Assembly (NCBI GenBank): GCA_029212965.1
Contig: JARGOV010000009.1
Span: 3,288-49,245 of the forward strand
Reading direction: 5' to 3'
DNA: 45,958 bases
Source of the DNA: Porticoccaceae bacterium
Lineage (GTDB): Bacteria; Pseudomonadota; Gammaproteobacteria; Pseudomonadales; Porticoccaceae
A program made the position numbers and the translations under genes. The notes below the pieces were generated by a model. That model ran no database searches and was not told the origin of the DNA. It saw only the letters and a program-made list of their open reading frames with translations. Shown here one piece after another: positions 27,787 to 36,913 of the stretch (positions are counted from its first letter, which is position 1; the number at the start of each line of letters is the position of its first letter).

Positions 27787-29073
27787 TTAACTCTGCTCTC
27801 GGGCAATAGCTCGCCAGCCAATATCTTTGCGATAAAAGCTATCTTTCCAGCTAATTTTTTGGGTCGCCTGATAGGCTCGCTGCTGGGCGTCGCCAATGCT
27901 ATCACCCAGCGCGGTGACGCAGAGCACCCGGCCCCCATTTGAGAGAATATCGCCATTATCAGCCTGCTGAGTGCCAGCATGAAACACCTTTAAATCAGGC
28001 TCTTCCGCCATCAAACCGCTAATCACCGCGCCTTTTTCATAGCTGGCGGGGTAACCGCCCGCCGCCATAACAATGCCCACAGATTTTCGCTCATCCCACT
28101 GTGCCGTGGTGGTCGCCAATTTTTTATCGAGAGCGGCAAGGCAAAGATCAACCAAGTCAGAGCGCAAGCGCAGCATAATCGGTTGCGTTTCGGGATCGCC
28201 AAAACGGCAATTGTATTCGATAACTTTCGGTGTGCCCTCGGCGTCAATCATTAAACCGGCGTAGAGAAACCCGGTGTACTCATTACCCTCGGCGGCCATG
28301 CCACGCACGGTGGGCATAATCACTTCGTCCATAATGCGCTGATAAACGAATTCTGTCACCACTGGCGCTGGAGAGTAGGCCCCCATACCACCAGTGTTGG
28401 GACCGGTATCGCCATCACCTACCCGCTTGTGATCCTGGCTAGTCGCCATCGGTAAGACATTTTCACCATCGACCATAACAATGAAACTGGCTTCTTCACC
28501 ATCGAGGAATTCTTCGATAACCACACGGTGACCCGCTTCACCAAAAGCATTACCGGCAAGCATATCTTCAACAGCCGCCTCGGCTTCGGCAAGTTCCATG
28601 GCAACAATCACGCCCTTACCCGCCGCGAGGCCGTCGGCCTTTATCACGATTGGCGCACCCATTTCCTGCAAATAAGCCAGGGCAGGCTCTACTTCAGTAA
28701 AGCTCTGATAGGCGCCGGTGGGAATGTTATTACGTGCGAGAAAGTCTTTAGTAAAGGCTTTGGAGCCTTCGAGTTGAGCTGCGCCCTTACTGGGGCCGAA
28801 AATTGGCAAATCCCTTTCACGAAAGTAATCGACGATACCATCAACCAATGGCGCCTCGGGGCCGACGATGGTCAGACCTATGGACTTTTCGATAGCGAAG
28901 TTAGCCAGGGCAGTAAAATCATCGGCGCCTATTTGGATATTTTCTAGCTGACTATCGCTGGCAGTGCCACCGTTGCCAGAAGCCACGTACACCGTGCCGA
29001 TAGCTTTGCCCTGTGCCGCTTTCCAGGCCAGTGCGTGCTCCCGACCACCCGAACCAATTACCAGAATATCCAT
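27787..29073 (-). CDS. purD: Phosphoribosylamine-glycine ligase (GAR synthetase)
   Basis: ATP-grasp enzyme of purine synthesis that joins glycine to phosphoribosylamine. It is 428 residues, the family norm. Seen: VIGSGGREHALAWKA at residues 5-19, GPSKGAAQLEGSKAFTKDFL near 92, the ATP loop VIKADGLAAGKGVIVA, GGMGAYSP near 228, and the metal-binding NCRFGDPETQPIML near 285-298. purH lies further upstream on the same strand but is separated by a terminator and a plus-strand DUF1653 gene, so purD has its own promoter, probably in the 211 bp between it and the DUF1653 gene. Confidence 0.97.
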   Translation of the reverse strand: MDILVIGSGGREHALAWKAAQGKAIGTVYVASGNGGTASDSQLENIQIGADDFTALANFAIEKSIGLTIVGPEAPLVDGIVDYFRERDLPIFGPSKGAAQLEGSKAFTKDFLARNNIPTGAYQSFTEVEPALAYLQEMGAPIVIKADGLAAGKGVIVAMELAEAEAAVEDMLAGNAFGEAGHRVVIEEFLDGEEASFIVMVDGENVLPMATSQDHKRVGDGDTGPNTGGMGAYSPAPVVTEFVYQRIMDEVIMPTVRGMAAEGNEYTGFLYAGLMIDAEGTPKVIEYNCRFGDPETQPIMLRLRSDLVDLCLAALDKKLATTTAQWDERKSVGIVMAAGGYPASYEKGAVISGLMAEEPDLKVFHAGTQQADNGDILSNGGRVLCVTALGDSIGDAQQRAYQATQKISWKDSFYRKDIGWRAIAREQS

Positions 29074-29284
29074 GTCACCATCGCTACAAATAAAACGGCG
29101 ATTGTACCGGGAGGCTACAAGCGCCGCAAAGGGAACAAAGCAAGACGGTATTAACCGCAGGCATTCATCCAGCGCCGCGATGTGTTTCGCGTAAAATAGA
29201 CATCGATACTATTAATTAACCTATTAACAACCAACACAAAGCGGCTTATTGTCGTTTCATTGCAATTGAGGGTAGCGTTCACAG

Positions 29285-29512
29285 ATGATCGAGAAAGGTA
29301 TTTACCGGCATTTTAAAGGGCAGTTTTACGCCGTCGACTCTATTGCCAAGCATAGCGAAACCAATGAATTTTACGTGGTGTACCGTGCACTTTATGGCGA
29401 ACGGGGCCTGTGGGTACGTCCGTTAGATATGTTCGACGAGACAATAGAGAGAGACGGCGTGCATCTAAAACGTTTCGCCCCGGCGAGCGCAGAGGAAATC
29501 GCCCTCTTATAA
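29285..29512 (+). CDS. DUF1653 domain protein
   Basis: 75 residues, a whole single-domain protein. Family signature: KGIYRHFKGQFYAVDSIAKH, SETNEF-VVYRALYGERGLW, VRPLDMF and a final KRFAP. A GAGGG sits upstream of the ATG. The function of DUF1653 is unknown; the basic, aromatic-rich beta fold could bind nucleic acid or protein, but nothing in the sequence proves this. It lies on the plus strand between purD and purH, divergent from purD and convergent with purH. Confidence 0.85.
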   Translation: MIEKGIYRHFKGQFYAVDSIAKHSETNEFYVVYRALYGERGLWVRPLDMFDETIERDGVHLKRFAPASAEEIALL

Positions 29513-29540
29513 AGCGAAGCAGTCGAAGACTCAATAAATG

Positions 29541-29574
29541 AAAACCCAGCAGGTAGCTCAACGCTCAGCTGGGT
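29541..29574 (-). terminator. Intrinsic terminator of the fis-purH transcript
   Basis: Seven-base stem ACCCAGC (29544-29550) and GCTGGGT (29568-29574), followed on the minus strand by TTTTCATTT. It lies 24 bp after the purH stop codon. The T run is interrupted, so strength is moderate. Confidence 0.6.
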
Positions 29575-29597
29575 GTAGAGGTGAAAGGCCAGCGTGA

Positions 29598-31184
29598 TTA
29601 GTGGCGGAAGTGACGAGTGCCGGTAAACACCATGGCCATATCATTGGCATCGGCGGCGGCAATCACTTCTTCGTCACGAATTGAACCACCGGGCTGAATG
29701 ACTGCGGCGATGCCTGCAGCCGCCGCATTGTCAATGCCATCGCGAAAGGGGAAGAAGGCATCGGAAGCCATCACCGAACCCTTCACCTCCAACCCTGCAT
29801 GCTCTGCCTTAATACCGGCGATACGCGCTGAATTGACACGGCTCATTTGTCCAGCGCCAACGCCAACCGTTTGCGCGTCGCGGCAGTAAATGATGGCATT
29901 GGATTTGACGAACTTGGCAATTTTCCAGGCGAAGAGTAAATCGGCAATTTCCGTCGCTGTCGGAGCCCGCTTGCTGACCACCGTCAAATCGGCGGCACCG
30001 GTCAACTTACTGTCTCTATCTTGTATCAGTAAACCGCCATTGACACGCTTATAGTCCCAACCGACGGCGGCCGCTGCCTGCCATTGCCCGCAAGCCAGAA
30101 GCCTGACATTTTTCTTGGCGGCGATGATGTCAATGGCGTCGTCATCCACCGCAGGGGCAATAATGACTTCAACGAATTGACGCTCGACAATGGCCTGGGC
30201 TGTCGCCGCATCCAGCGCACGGTTAACGGCAATAATACCGCCAAAGGCGGATTCGCTATCAGTACTAAAAGCCTTGTTGTAGGCGTCCAGCAAGTTGGAC
30301 GCCGTGGCCACACCGCAGGGGTTGGCGTGCTTAACAATGACACAGGTCGGCTCATCAAATTGCTTAACACACTCTAGTGCGGCATCGGTGTCGGCAATAT
30401 TGTTGTAAGACAGTGCTTTGCCCTGTAACTGGGTCGCCGTCGCCACACTCGCTTCGCCGGGTGTATTTTCAACATAAAAAGCTGAGCGCTGATGGGGGTT
30501 CTCACCGTAGCGCATCACCTGCGACTTACTAAATTGCATATTCCAGGTGCGCGGAAAACAGTCTGCTTCACTCTCATCTTCAGCGGGAAGCTGGGTGCCG
30601 AGATAATTGGCAATAGCACCATCATAGGCCGCGGTGTGCTCAAAAGCGCTGACGGCGAGGTCAAAGCGACGCGTTTGATCGAGCCCCCCTCCATTGGCCG
30701 ACATTTCTGCCAAAATATCGTCGTAGCTCTCGACATTGACAACAATGGCCACGTCGGCGTGATTTTTCGCTGCCGCTCGCACCATGGTCGGGCCACCAAT
30801 ATCGATATTTTCGATAGCATCTGGCAAATCACAGTCGGGCTTGGCAACGGTTTGTTCGAAAGGGTAGAGATTGACCACCACCATATCGATGGGGCGAATA
30901 CCGTGCTCGTCCATCACGCCATCATCGGTACCCCGCCGCCCCAAGATACCCCCGTGCACTTTGGGGTGAAGCGTCTTCACTCTCCCGTCCATCATTTCCG
31001 GGAAACCCGTGTAGTCGGACACCTCGACAGCTTTGATATCATTTTCAATCAACAGACGAAAAGTGCCGCCGGTGGAGAGAATTTCTACACCCATTTCATT
31101 CAGGGCGCGGGCAAATTCGACAATGCCAGTTTTATCCGAAACGCTAATCAACGCGCGTCGAATGATGATGATACGGTCGCTCAT
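29598..31184 (-). CDS. purH: Bifunctional AICAR formyltransferase / IMP cyclohydrolase
   Basis: Last two steps of purine synthesis to IMP. It is 528 residues. The N-terminal IMP cyclohydrolase domain (about 1-200) shows [25 protein letters not shown] and [18 protein letters not shown]. The C-terminal formyltransferase part shows [14 protein letters not shown] near 225 and the catalytic lysine-histidine motif [11 protein letters not shown] near 273. C-terminal [14 protein letters not shown] and TGTRHFRH are typical. It follows fis by 52 bp on the same strand, so dusB-fis-purH may be one transcript. A terminator follows. Confidence 0.97.
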   Translation of the reverse strand: MSDRIIIIRRALISVSDKTGIVEFARALNEMGVEILSTGGTFRLLIENDIKAVEVSDYTGFPEMMDGRVKTLHPKVHGGILGRRGTDDGVMDEHGIRPIDMVVVNLYPFEQTVAKPDCDLPDAIENIDIGGPTMVRAAAKNHADVAIVVNVESYDDILAEMSANGGGLDQTRRFDLAVSAFEHTAAYDGAIANYLGTQLPAEDESEADCFPRTWNMQFSKSQVMRYGENPHQRSAFYVENTPGEASVATATQLQGKALSYNNIADTDAALECVKQFDEPTCVIVKHANPCGVATASNLLDAYNKAFSTDSESAFGGIIAVNRALDAATAQAIVERQFVEVIIAPAVDDDAIDIIAAKKNVRLLACGQWQAAAAVGWDYKRVNGGLLIQDRDSKLTGAADLTVVSKRAPTATEIADLLFAWKIAKFVKSNAIIYCRDAQTVGVGAGQMSRVNSARIAGIKAEHAGLEVKGSVMASDAFFPFRDGIDNAAAAGIAAVIQPGGSIRDEEVIAAADANDMAMVFTGTRHFRH

Positions 31185-31236
31185 AAAACTTCTATCCTAT
31201 TAAATAGAGTGCTGAATTAAACGCAAGAACCGGGCT

Positions 31237-31533
31237 TTACAGAAGGCCATAGAGCTTCAGTTTTTTGCGCAAAGTGCCGCGATTCACACCGAGCATCTCT
31301 GAGGCTTTGCTCTGGTTGTTGCGGGTGTACTTCATCACAGCGCTGAACAGGGGGGCTTCAACCTCCTGTAACACCAGTTGATAAAGGTCGGTGCAAGTTT
31401 GGCCATCCAAATGGCTAAAATACTCCTCCATCGCTCGTTCCACACAATGGCGCAGGGAGTCAGATTGACAAGGAGAGTCGACATCCTGGCGCTGATCATT
31501 CTGCTCAGAAGTCTGTTTGTGAACTAAATTCAT
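31237..31533 (-). CDS. fis: Nucleoid-associated DNA-binding protein Fis
   Basis: 98 residues, the normal Fis length. It bends DNA and regulates rRNA and growth-phase genes. The C-terminal helix-turn-helix is intact: YTRNNQSKASEMLGVNRGTL (residues ~72-91) then RKKLKLYGLL. The central QLVLQEVEAPLFSAVM dimer helix is also conserved. The ATG overlaps the dusB stop codon by 4 bp, so translation is coupled, as in the enterobacterial dusB-fis operon. Confidence 0.96.
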   Translation of the reverse strand: MNLVHKQTSEQNDQRQDVDSPCQSDSLRHCVERAMEEYFSHLDGQTCTDLYQLVLQEVEAPLFSAVMKYTRNNQSKASEMLGVNRGTLRKKLKLYGLL

Positions 31534-32513
31534 GCAGCAATCCCTTTATTATCTTTTTTTATACGTAATTCGCTAATAAATTCAAGCTGCTGTTCGCTGT
31601 TAACCAATTGATTGAAAGCCTTGCGGCAGGCTTGATCAATCTGTAATTTTTGCAAATACCAGCTCATATGCTTGCGGGCGATGCGTACACCCATAGTCTC
31701 GCCGTAGTATTCGTGCATGGCATTGACATGCTCAAACATAACTACAGCCACCTCGCTGCAGGTGGGCTCTGAAGGTGTTTCACCATTTAGGTGGGCGATA
31801 ATTTGACGGAACAACCAAGGCTGCCCCTGCGCGCCCCGACCAATCATTAACCCTGCCGCGCCCGTGTGGGCCAGGACAGCTTCGGCTTGCTGGGGTGAGT
31901 TGATATCGCCATTGGCAACCACCGGTATATTCACCCCCGCAACCACTTCGGCGATGGTGTCGTATTCCGCCATACCATTAAACAGACAGGCGCGGGTACG
32001 GCCATGAATGGTCAGGGCGGCAATGCCTACATCCTCCGCCAGCTGCGCGATACTCATGGCATTGCGGCTTTGCAAATCCCAACCGGTGCGAATTTTCAAG
32101 GTCACCGGAACCGACACCGCCTGTACTACTTTTTGCAAAATTTCTGCCACCAACACTTCGTCACGTAGCAGAGCAGAACCCGCTGCTCGCTTACAGACTT
32201 TTTTTACCGGGCAGCCCATATTGATATCAACAATTTGTGCACCGAGCTCGACACTGCGTTGCGCCGCATCGGCCAATTGATCCGGTTCAGCACCGGCTAT
32301 TTGCACGGCCCGGGGCTCGGCCTCAGCTATCACCGGCAGGCGTAAGCGGGACTTCTGCGAACTCCATTTGCTAGTGTCGGCGGTAAGCATTTCAGTCACG
32401 GCCATACCGGCACCAAATCGTCGGCACAGGCGACGAAAAGGCAGGTCAGCAACGCCAGCCATGGGGGCCAGCAACAGTGGACTGTGAATAATGTAGGGGC
32501 CGACCTGTAGCAA
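31530..32513 (-). CDS. dusB: tRNA-dihydrouridine synthase B
   Basis: FMN enzyme that reduces uridine in the tRNA D-loop. No ATG gives a sensible N-terminus. I choose the TTG at 32513 (MLQVGPYIIHSPLLLAPMAG, 327 residues) because GAGG lies six bases upstream and the sequence aligns with family starts; a TTG at 32582 would add 23 unusual residues, and a TATGAT -10-like element at 32590-32585 would place transcription start about there. Seen: LAPMAGVADLPFRRLCRRFG, catalytic cysteine in NMGCPVKKVCK, LTIHGRTR, and the FMN phosphate site VANGDINSPQQA. It is first gene of the dusB-fis pair and follows the DUF3426 gene. Confidence 0.94.
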   Translation of the reverse strand: MLQVGPYIIHSPLLLAPMAGVADLPFRRLCRRFGAGMAVTEMLTADTSKWSSQKSRLRLPVIAEAEPRAVQIAGAEPDQLADAAQRSVELGAQIVDINMGCPVKKVCKRAAGSALLRDEVLVAEILQKVVQAVSVPVTLKIRTGWDLQSRNAMSIAQLAEDVGIAALTIHGRTRACLFNGMAEYDTIAEVVAGVNIPVVANGDINSPQQAEAVLAHTGAAGLMIGRGAQGQPWLFRQIIAHLNGETPSEPTCSEVAVVMFEHVNAMHEYYGETMGVRIARKHMSWYLQKLQIDQACRKAFNQLVNSEQQLEFISELRIKKDNKGIAA

Positions 32514-32630
32514 TTGCAACCTCGATGAAGAGTCAATATAAGATAAAACCGCTCGCGATAGTGCTGCACAAAAAACGGCCAACTATCATACGCCCACCGC
32601 TAGAGCGGCGGAAGGAGAAATAAAAAAAAG

Positions 32631-33494
32631 TTATTCCACGACAGTTACTGAATATGAGAGAGCCCGCTCGCCCGGGTCAACAATAGCCAATTTAATACTT
32701 ACAGCCTTATCGACTGGCATCAACCTATCCGCTCTGAGGCTTCGGGGCAAATAATCTACAGCAAACAAACGACGTGCTGCCACTGGCTCTCCGCTCAAAT
32801 CTTCAAAGCGCAGAAGTAGTGGAGGATAAGCTTGTTCAATGCTGGCCGTATTGATAAGCACCAATTCGACCATCAAGATGCCCTCCAAATCAGGATGTGC
32901 GCGTACTCGTAAGTGCTCAACACTGATCAAACTACGGGCACTGTACTCGTCAAGCTCACAAGATAACAGCGCACAAAATCGCTCCAACCATGGACGATAT
33001 GCAAGCTGCTGACTTAGTGTTGGCAACTTGAAAAAGACAAACTGTCCACCCACCCCGATAAGAGTGACGATGACAATGGCTAAAACCAGGCTAAATTGTC
33101 GTCTAAAGCCTTGTTTTTCTGCCACGGCGCTTCCTAACTGAAAGTCATCTGGCAGGTCCTTCGCCAATTTCGACAGATCAAAAATTGACACTGGGGCGTC
33201 GCCTGACACCACCGAGCTCTCTCCAGACCCCTCCTCCTCAACCTCCTCAGTAATAGTGAAAGCTTCTTCACTGTCATTGAGTTCGTCCGCAGCCGCAGGT
33301 TCCGATTCTATTGTAATTTCAGGGCTACGTGATATCGCTTCAACTTCAGGAGGACTGTCACTGAGATTTTCAGACACGCCAAATAAATGGCCACAGCGAC
33401 CACAGCGCACCAAGTTATTAGCAACCTTACCTTGTGCCGCACTGACAAAAAATACCGACTGACAACTTGGGCATCGGGCTGCAACTCGACTCAC
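32631..33494 (-). CDS. DUF3426 membrane protein with N-terminal zinc ribbon
   Basis: 287 residues. The N-terminus is an MJ0042-type zinc ribbon with two CxxC pairs (CPSCQSVFF at 8-16 and RCGRCGHLF near 31-39). A strongly acidic, probably disordered stretch (about 60-100) comes next, then one membrane helix (FSLVLAIVIVTLIGVGGQF near 135-153) and a C-terminal extracytoplasmic DUF3426 domain of beta character. The role is unknown; the layout suggests a cytosolic zinc domain tethered to a periplasmic sensor or partner. It lies between prmA and dusB on the same strand, 31 bp after prmA, as in related genomes. Confidence 0.87.
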   Translation of the reverse strand: MSRVAARCPSCQSVFFVSAAQGKVANNLVRCGRCGHLFGVSENLSDSPPEVEAISRSPEITIESEPAAADELNDSEEAFTITEEVEEEGSGESSVVSGDAPVSIFDLSKLAKDLPDDFQLGSAVAEKQGFRRQFSLVLAIVIVTLIGVGGQFVFFKLPTLSQQLAYRPWLERFCALLSCELDEYSARSLISVEHLRVRAHPDLEGILMVELVLINTASIEQAYPPLLLRFEDLSGEPVAARRLFAVDYLPRSLRADRLMPVDKAVSIKLAIVDPGERALSYSVTVVE

Positions 33495-33525
33495 AATAAC
33501 TCCGTGTTCGCTGCAGTCATTACAC

Positions 33526-34407
33526 TCAAACTCGTTTTTCAGCCGTCAGGCAAAACCACTCCTCCTGGCACGACGGCGAAGCAAAGTTGAAATGCTCACT
33601 ATAGGCGGACATCACGGCCTCCGTCTGTGATGCAATCATGCCCGACAGACAAAGCAGACCACTCGGAGCTGTTAAAGCAGTCAACTGCCCGGCCAAAGTA
33701 ATCAGCGGCTCAGCAAGGATATTCGCCAGAATAATGTCTGCCGCGCCGATATTCAGATCCTGAGGCAAACAAACGCTCAGTTGCGCCTCACTCAGATCGT
33801 TGCGCCGCGCATTCTCACGAGTTGCCAGCAAGGCCTGAGGATCGTTATCGGTAGCAACAACCTGCTTTGCGCCAAGCAACAATGCCGCGATAGCAAGAAT
33901 GCCCGAACCACAACCAAAATCGATGACTGTTTTACCCGCCAGAACCTGAGCATCGAGCCATTGTAGGCATAAGAAGGTGGTAGCGTGGGTACCGGAGCCA
34001 AAAGCCAGTCCAGGATCGAGAGAAAGATTGACCGCATCCGGGTTGGGAGGCTCCCGCCAGCTGGGGCATATCCACAATTTTTCACCACACTGGATGGGCT
34101 GGTAGTGCTCCGTCCAGAGGGTTTCCCACGGCTGATCTTCCAGAATTTCCCAGCGCCACTGCAGTAACTGGCCGTAATAGTTTTCGCGCAGTAACTGAAC
34201 AGCCAAATCGGTATGAATGTCTGCTGGGTAGAGCCCTGTCACTCTCAGACTGTTCCAGAGGGGGGTTTCGCCTACCCCTGGCTCGAGAATCGGATTATCG
34301 GCACCATCTTCCAACGTGACCGACACCGCACCGGAAGCCAGCAACGCGTCTTCGAGGGCCTCAACCTCCGACTTATCAACCGCGATACGCAGTTGTAACC
34401 AACTCAT
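33526..34407 (-). CDS. prmA: Ribosomal protein L11 methyltransferase
   Basis: Trimethylates lysines and the N-terminus of ribosomal protein L11 using SAM. It is 293 residues, the family norm. N-terminal substrate-recognition domain (MSWLQLRIAVDKSEVEALED), a linker with DPGLAFGSGTHATTFLCLQW near 129-148, SAM motif VIDFGCGSGILAIAALLLGA near 160-179, and NILAEPLITLA with the active-site NPP-like loop near 225. It follows accC by 44 bp on the same strand. Confidence 0.96.
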   Translation of the reverse strand: MSWLQLRIAVDKSEVEALEDALLASGAVSVTLEDGADNPILEPGVGETPLWNSLRVTGLYPADIHTDLAVQLLRENYYGQLLQWRWEILEDQPWETLWTEHYQPIQCGEKLWICPSWREPPNPDAVNLSLDPGLAFGSGTHATTFLCLQWLDAQVLAGKTVIDFGCGSGILAIAALLLGAKQVVATDNDPQALLATRENARRNDLSEAQLSVCLPQDLNIGAADIILANILAEPLITLAGQLTALTAPSGLLCLSGMIASQTEAVMSAYSEHFNFASPSCQEEWFCLTAEKRV

Positions 34408-34451
34408 AACAACTCCTGCAAATTATCGCGGTCTGGCAAAGTCTTGCTGGC

Positions 34452-35792
34452 TTAAAGCCCCAGCTTTTTCTCGAGATAGTGGATATTAACACCGCCGCGC
34501 TTAAAACCGGCATCACACACCAGGTCTCTCTGCAGGTCGATGTTGGTTTTAATACCCTGAATAAACAACTCATCTAGAGCATTGCGCATACGACCCAAAG
34601 CCGCATCACGGTCTTTGCCATAGGTAATGATTTTTGCAATCAACGAATCATAGTTCGGTGGCACGCTATAAGAACTATAAAGATGAGAATCAACTCGCAC
34701 GCCATTGCCACCGGGAGGGTGGTAGGCGGTCACTTTTCCCGGGCTTGGCATAAATGTTTTGGCGTCTTCTGCATTAATGCGGCACTCAAAAGCATGACCC
34801 CGAAAGATCACTTCGTCCTGTGTAAAGCTTAGCTTCTCACCACCAGCAATTAGTAGCTGTTCTTTGACGATGTCGACACCGGTAATCATTTCCGATACCG
34901 GATGCTCAACCTGAACCCGGGTGTTCATTTCAATGAAATAATAGTTACCGTTCTCATAGAGGAACTCAAAAGTACCCGCCCCCTTGTACCCTATATCAAT
35001 ACAAGCCTGCACACAGACATCAAACACATTCTGTCTCGCTTGCTCATCGATATCCGGCGCTGGTGCTTCTTCCAGTACTTTCTGGTGTCGGCGCTGCAAA
35101 GAGCAATCTCTATCGCCGAGATGGATAGCATTGCCCTGCCCGTCAGACAGCACCTGTACTTCAACGTGGCGCGGCGTAACGAGAAACTTCTCCATATAGA
35201 CCGTGCCATCGCCAAAGGCTGCTTCTGCCTCAGAGCGCGTTAAAGTGATCGCGTTAATCAAGTGGGCCTCGGTTTGCACCACGCGCATACCGCGACCACC
35301 ACCACCGGAAGCGGCCTTAATAATTACCGGATAACCAATCTCGCGAGCCAATTCGATAGTGCGCTCATGGTTATCATCCAAAGCTCCATTAGAACCCGGT
35401 ACGGTTGGCACACCTGCGGCTCGCATCGCCTGAATAGCAGCCACCTTGTCGCCCATCATGCGAATCACCTCGGCACTGGGGCCAATAAAGGTGAAACCAC
35501 TCTTTTCAACCTGTTCAGCGAAATCGGCATTTTCAGCCAAAAAGCCGTAACCCGGATGAACCGCAACCGAGTCGGTGATTTCCATAGCGCTAATAATCGC
35601 CGCACTGTTGAGATAACTTTCAGTTGAGGGATTCGGGCCAATACAAACCGTTTCATCCGCTAAGCGCACGTGCATCAGGTCGGCATCCACTTTGGAGTGG
35701 ACGGCAACAGTTTTAATCCCCAGTTCCTTACAAGCCCGCAATATTCGCAGGGCAATTTCGCCACGGTTGGCGATCAGTACTTTATCCAGCAT
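34452..35792 (-). CDS. accC: Acetyl-CoA carboxylase, biotin carboxylase subunit
   Basis: Carboxylates the biotin on AccB with bicarbonate and ATP, the first half-reaction of fatty-acid synthesis. It is 446 residues. ATP-grasp fold: [17 protein letters not shown] at 4-20, [14 protein letters not shown] near 81, the glycine-rich ATP lid [14 protein letters not shown] near 159-172, [18 protein letters not shown] with the catalytic Glu/Arg near 288-305. It follows accB by 22 bp, giving the standard accB-accC pair. Confidence 0.98.
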   Translation of the reverse strand: MLDKVLIANRGEIALRILRACKELGIKTVAVHSKVDADLMHVRLADETVCIGPNPSTESYLNSAAIISAMEITDSVAVHPGYGFLAENADFAEQVEKSGFTFIGPSAEVIRMMGDKVAAIQAMRAAGVPTVPGSNGALDDNHERTIELAREIGYPVIIKAASGGGGRGMRVVQTEAHLINAITLTRSEAEAAFGDGTVYMEKFLVTPRHVEVQVLSDGQGNAIHLGDRDCSLQRRHQKVLEEAPAPDIDEQARQNVFDVCVQACIDIGYKGAGTFEFLYENGNYYFIEMNTRVQVEHPVSEMITGVDIVKEQLLIAGGEKLSFTQDEVIFRGHAFECRINAEDAKTFMPSPGKVTAYHPPGGNGVRVDSHLYSSYSVPPNYDSLIAKIITYGKDRDAALGRMRNALDELFIQGIKTNIDLQRDLVCDAGFKRGGVNIHYLEKKLGL

Positions 35793-35814
35793 GGATTACC
35801 TCTTCGCGCCGCTT

Positions 35815-36267
35815 TTAAATGATGGTGATCATCGCTTGATCAAATTCAACTGCCTCACCGTCTTCAACAAGGATGGCACCAATGGTGCCCGCTTTATCGG
35901 CTTCGATCTGGTTCATCATTTTCATCGCCTCAACGATGCACAACACGTCGCCCACTTTGACCGTTTTGCCAACTTCGACAAAGGTTGGGGCATCTGGGGC
36001 CGGAGAGCTGTAAAAAGTACCCACCATAGGCGAAGTCACAATGTGACCCGCTGGAATAGGGGCTTCAGTCTCTTCATCCCCGCCTGGTACTGCCGCAGCT
36101 GGCGCTGCAACGATGGGAGCTGCTGCCACCGGCGCAGGTGCTGCTGCAACAGTGGTCTGACTGTTACGAATAATTCGTACTGACTCTTCGCCCTCTTTAA
36201 TTTCCAGCTCATCAATATTGGATTCTTCCAACAATTCAATGAGTTTTTTTACTTTGCGTATATCCAT
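35815..36267 (-). CDS. accB: Acetyl-CoA carboxylase, biotin carboxyl carrier protein
   Basis: Carries the biotin of acetyl-CoA carboxylase. It is 150 residues: a N-terminal dimer segment ([20 protein letters not shown]), a mobile Ala/Pro/Val-rich linker (about 50-75), and the C-terminal biotinyl domain with [14 protein letters not shown], where the lysine of EAMKM is biotinylated by BirA, and the thumb region [17 protein letters not shown]. It lies between aroQ (16 bp upstream) and accC. Confidence 0.98.
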   Translation of the reverse strand: MDIRKVKKLIELLEESNIDELEIKEGEESVRIIRNSQTTVAAAPAPVAAAPIVAAPAAAVPGGDEETEAPIPAGHIVTSPMVGTFYSSPAPDAPTFVEVGKTVKVGDVLCIVEAMKMMNQIEADKAGTIGAILVEDGEAVEFDQAMITII

Positions 36268-36283
36268 GTTCCCCCCTTGGGTA

Positions 36284-36751
36284 TCAGTGTTCGACTATAA
36301 CTTGCTGTAAATCAGTCTCGAGGTGTGCCAAGGCGGCACTAAGAGCTAGGTCGTAGCTCTGGGCACCAAAGCCACAAATAACCCCGATGGCAATATCAGA
36401 AAAATAGGAGTGCGAACGAAACTGTTCGCGGCTGTGTACATTGGAAAGATGTACTTCGACAAAAGGAATAGACACCGCCAACAGTGCGTCACGCAAAGCA
36501 ACGCTAGTGTGGGTAAAGGCGGCAGGATTAATCACTATAAACTCAACCCCCTCATGGCGGGCATCGTGTATGCGATCGATCAGTTCGTATTCAGCATTAC
36601 TTTGCAGGACGAGCAGGTGGTGACCCGCGGCGATACAGCGCTCGGTGAGCTGACGATTAATATCGTCGAGCGTAGTGGCTCCATAAAGCTCGGGTTCACG
36701 GCTGCCTAGTAAATTAAGATTTGGGCCATGCAAGACCAGAATTGTCGCCAT
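36284..36751 (-). CDS. aroQ: 3-dehydroquinate dehydratase, type II
   Basis: Shikimate-pathway enzyme converting 3-dehydroquinate to 3-dehydroshikimate; dodecamer in relatives. I start it at the ATG at 36751 ([16 protein letters not shown], 155 residues) because GAGG lies six bases upstream; a GTG three codons earlier is in frame. Seen: [16 protein letters not shown] with the catalytic tyrosine, [16 protein letters not shown], and [20 protein letters not shown] with catalytic histidine and arginine. First gene of aroQ-accB-accC; the 162 bp before it, after dsbD, is AT-rich and should hold the promoter. Confidence 0.96.
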   Translation of the reverse strand: MATILVLHGPNLNLLGSREPELYGATTLDDINRQLTERCIAAGHHLLVLQSNAEYELIDRIHDARHEGVEFIVINPAAFTHTSVALRDALLAVSIPFVEVHLSNVHSREQFRSHSYFSDIAIGVICGFGAQSYDLALSAALAHLETDLQQVIVEH

Positions 36752-36913
36752 TACCCTCACTCCCCATCGTCTTTATTCCGTCTTCACGCCGAACTTGCCG
36801 ATGTGGGGGAGTTTGCATGAGTTAAAAAACTTTGTCCAACTTTATAGTCTTTTGTTCGAAATTTCTCGATTTTGCCGGCATTTTCGCACTCAAACTCATA
36901 CCTCAAAGCAGGC

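Noticed and set aside
30492-31220. 242-codon plus-strand open frame opposite purH
   Set aside because: Lies wholly opposite a certain gene, His-rich low-complexity translation, no ribosome site of note.
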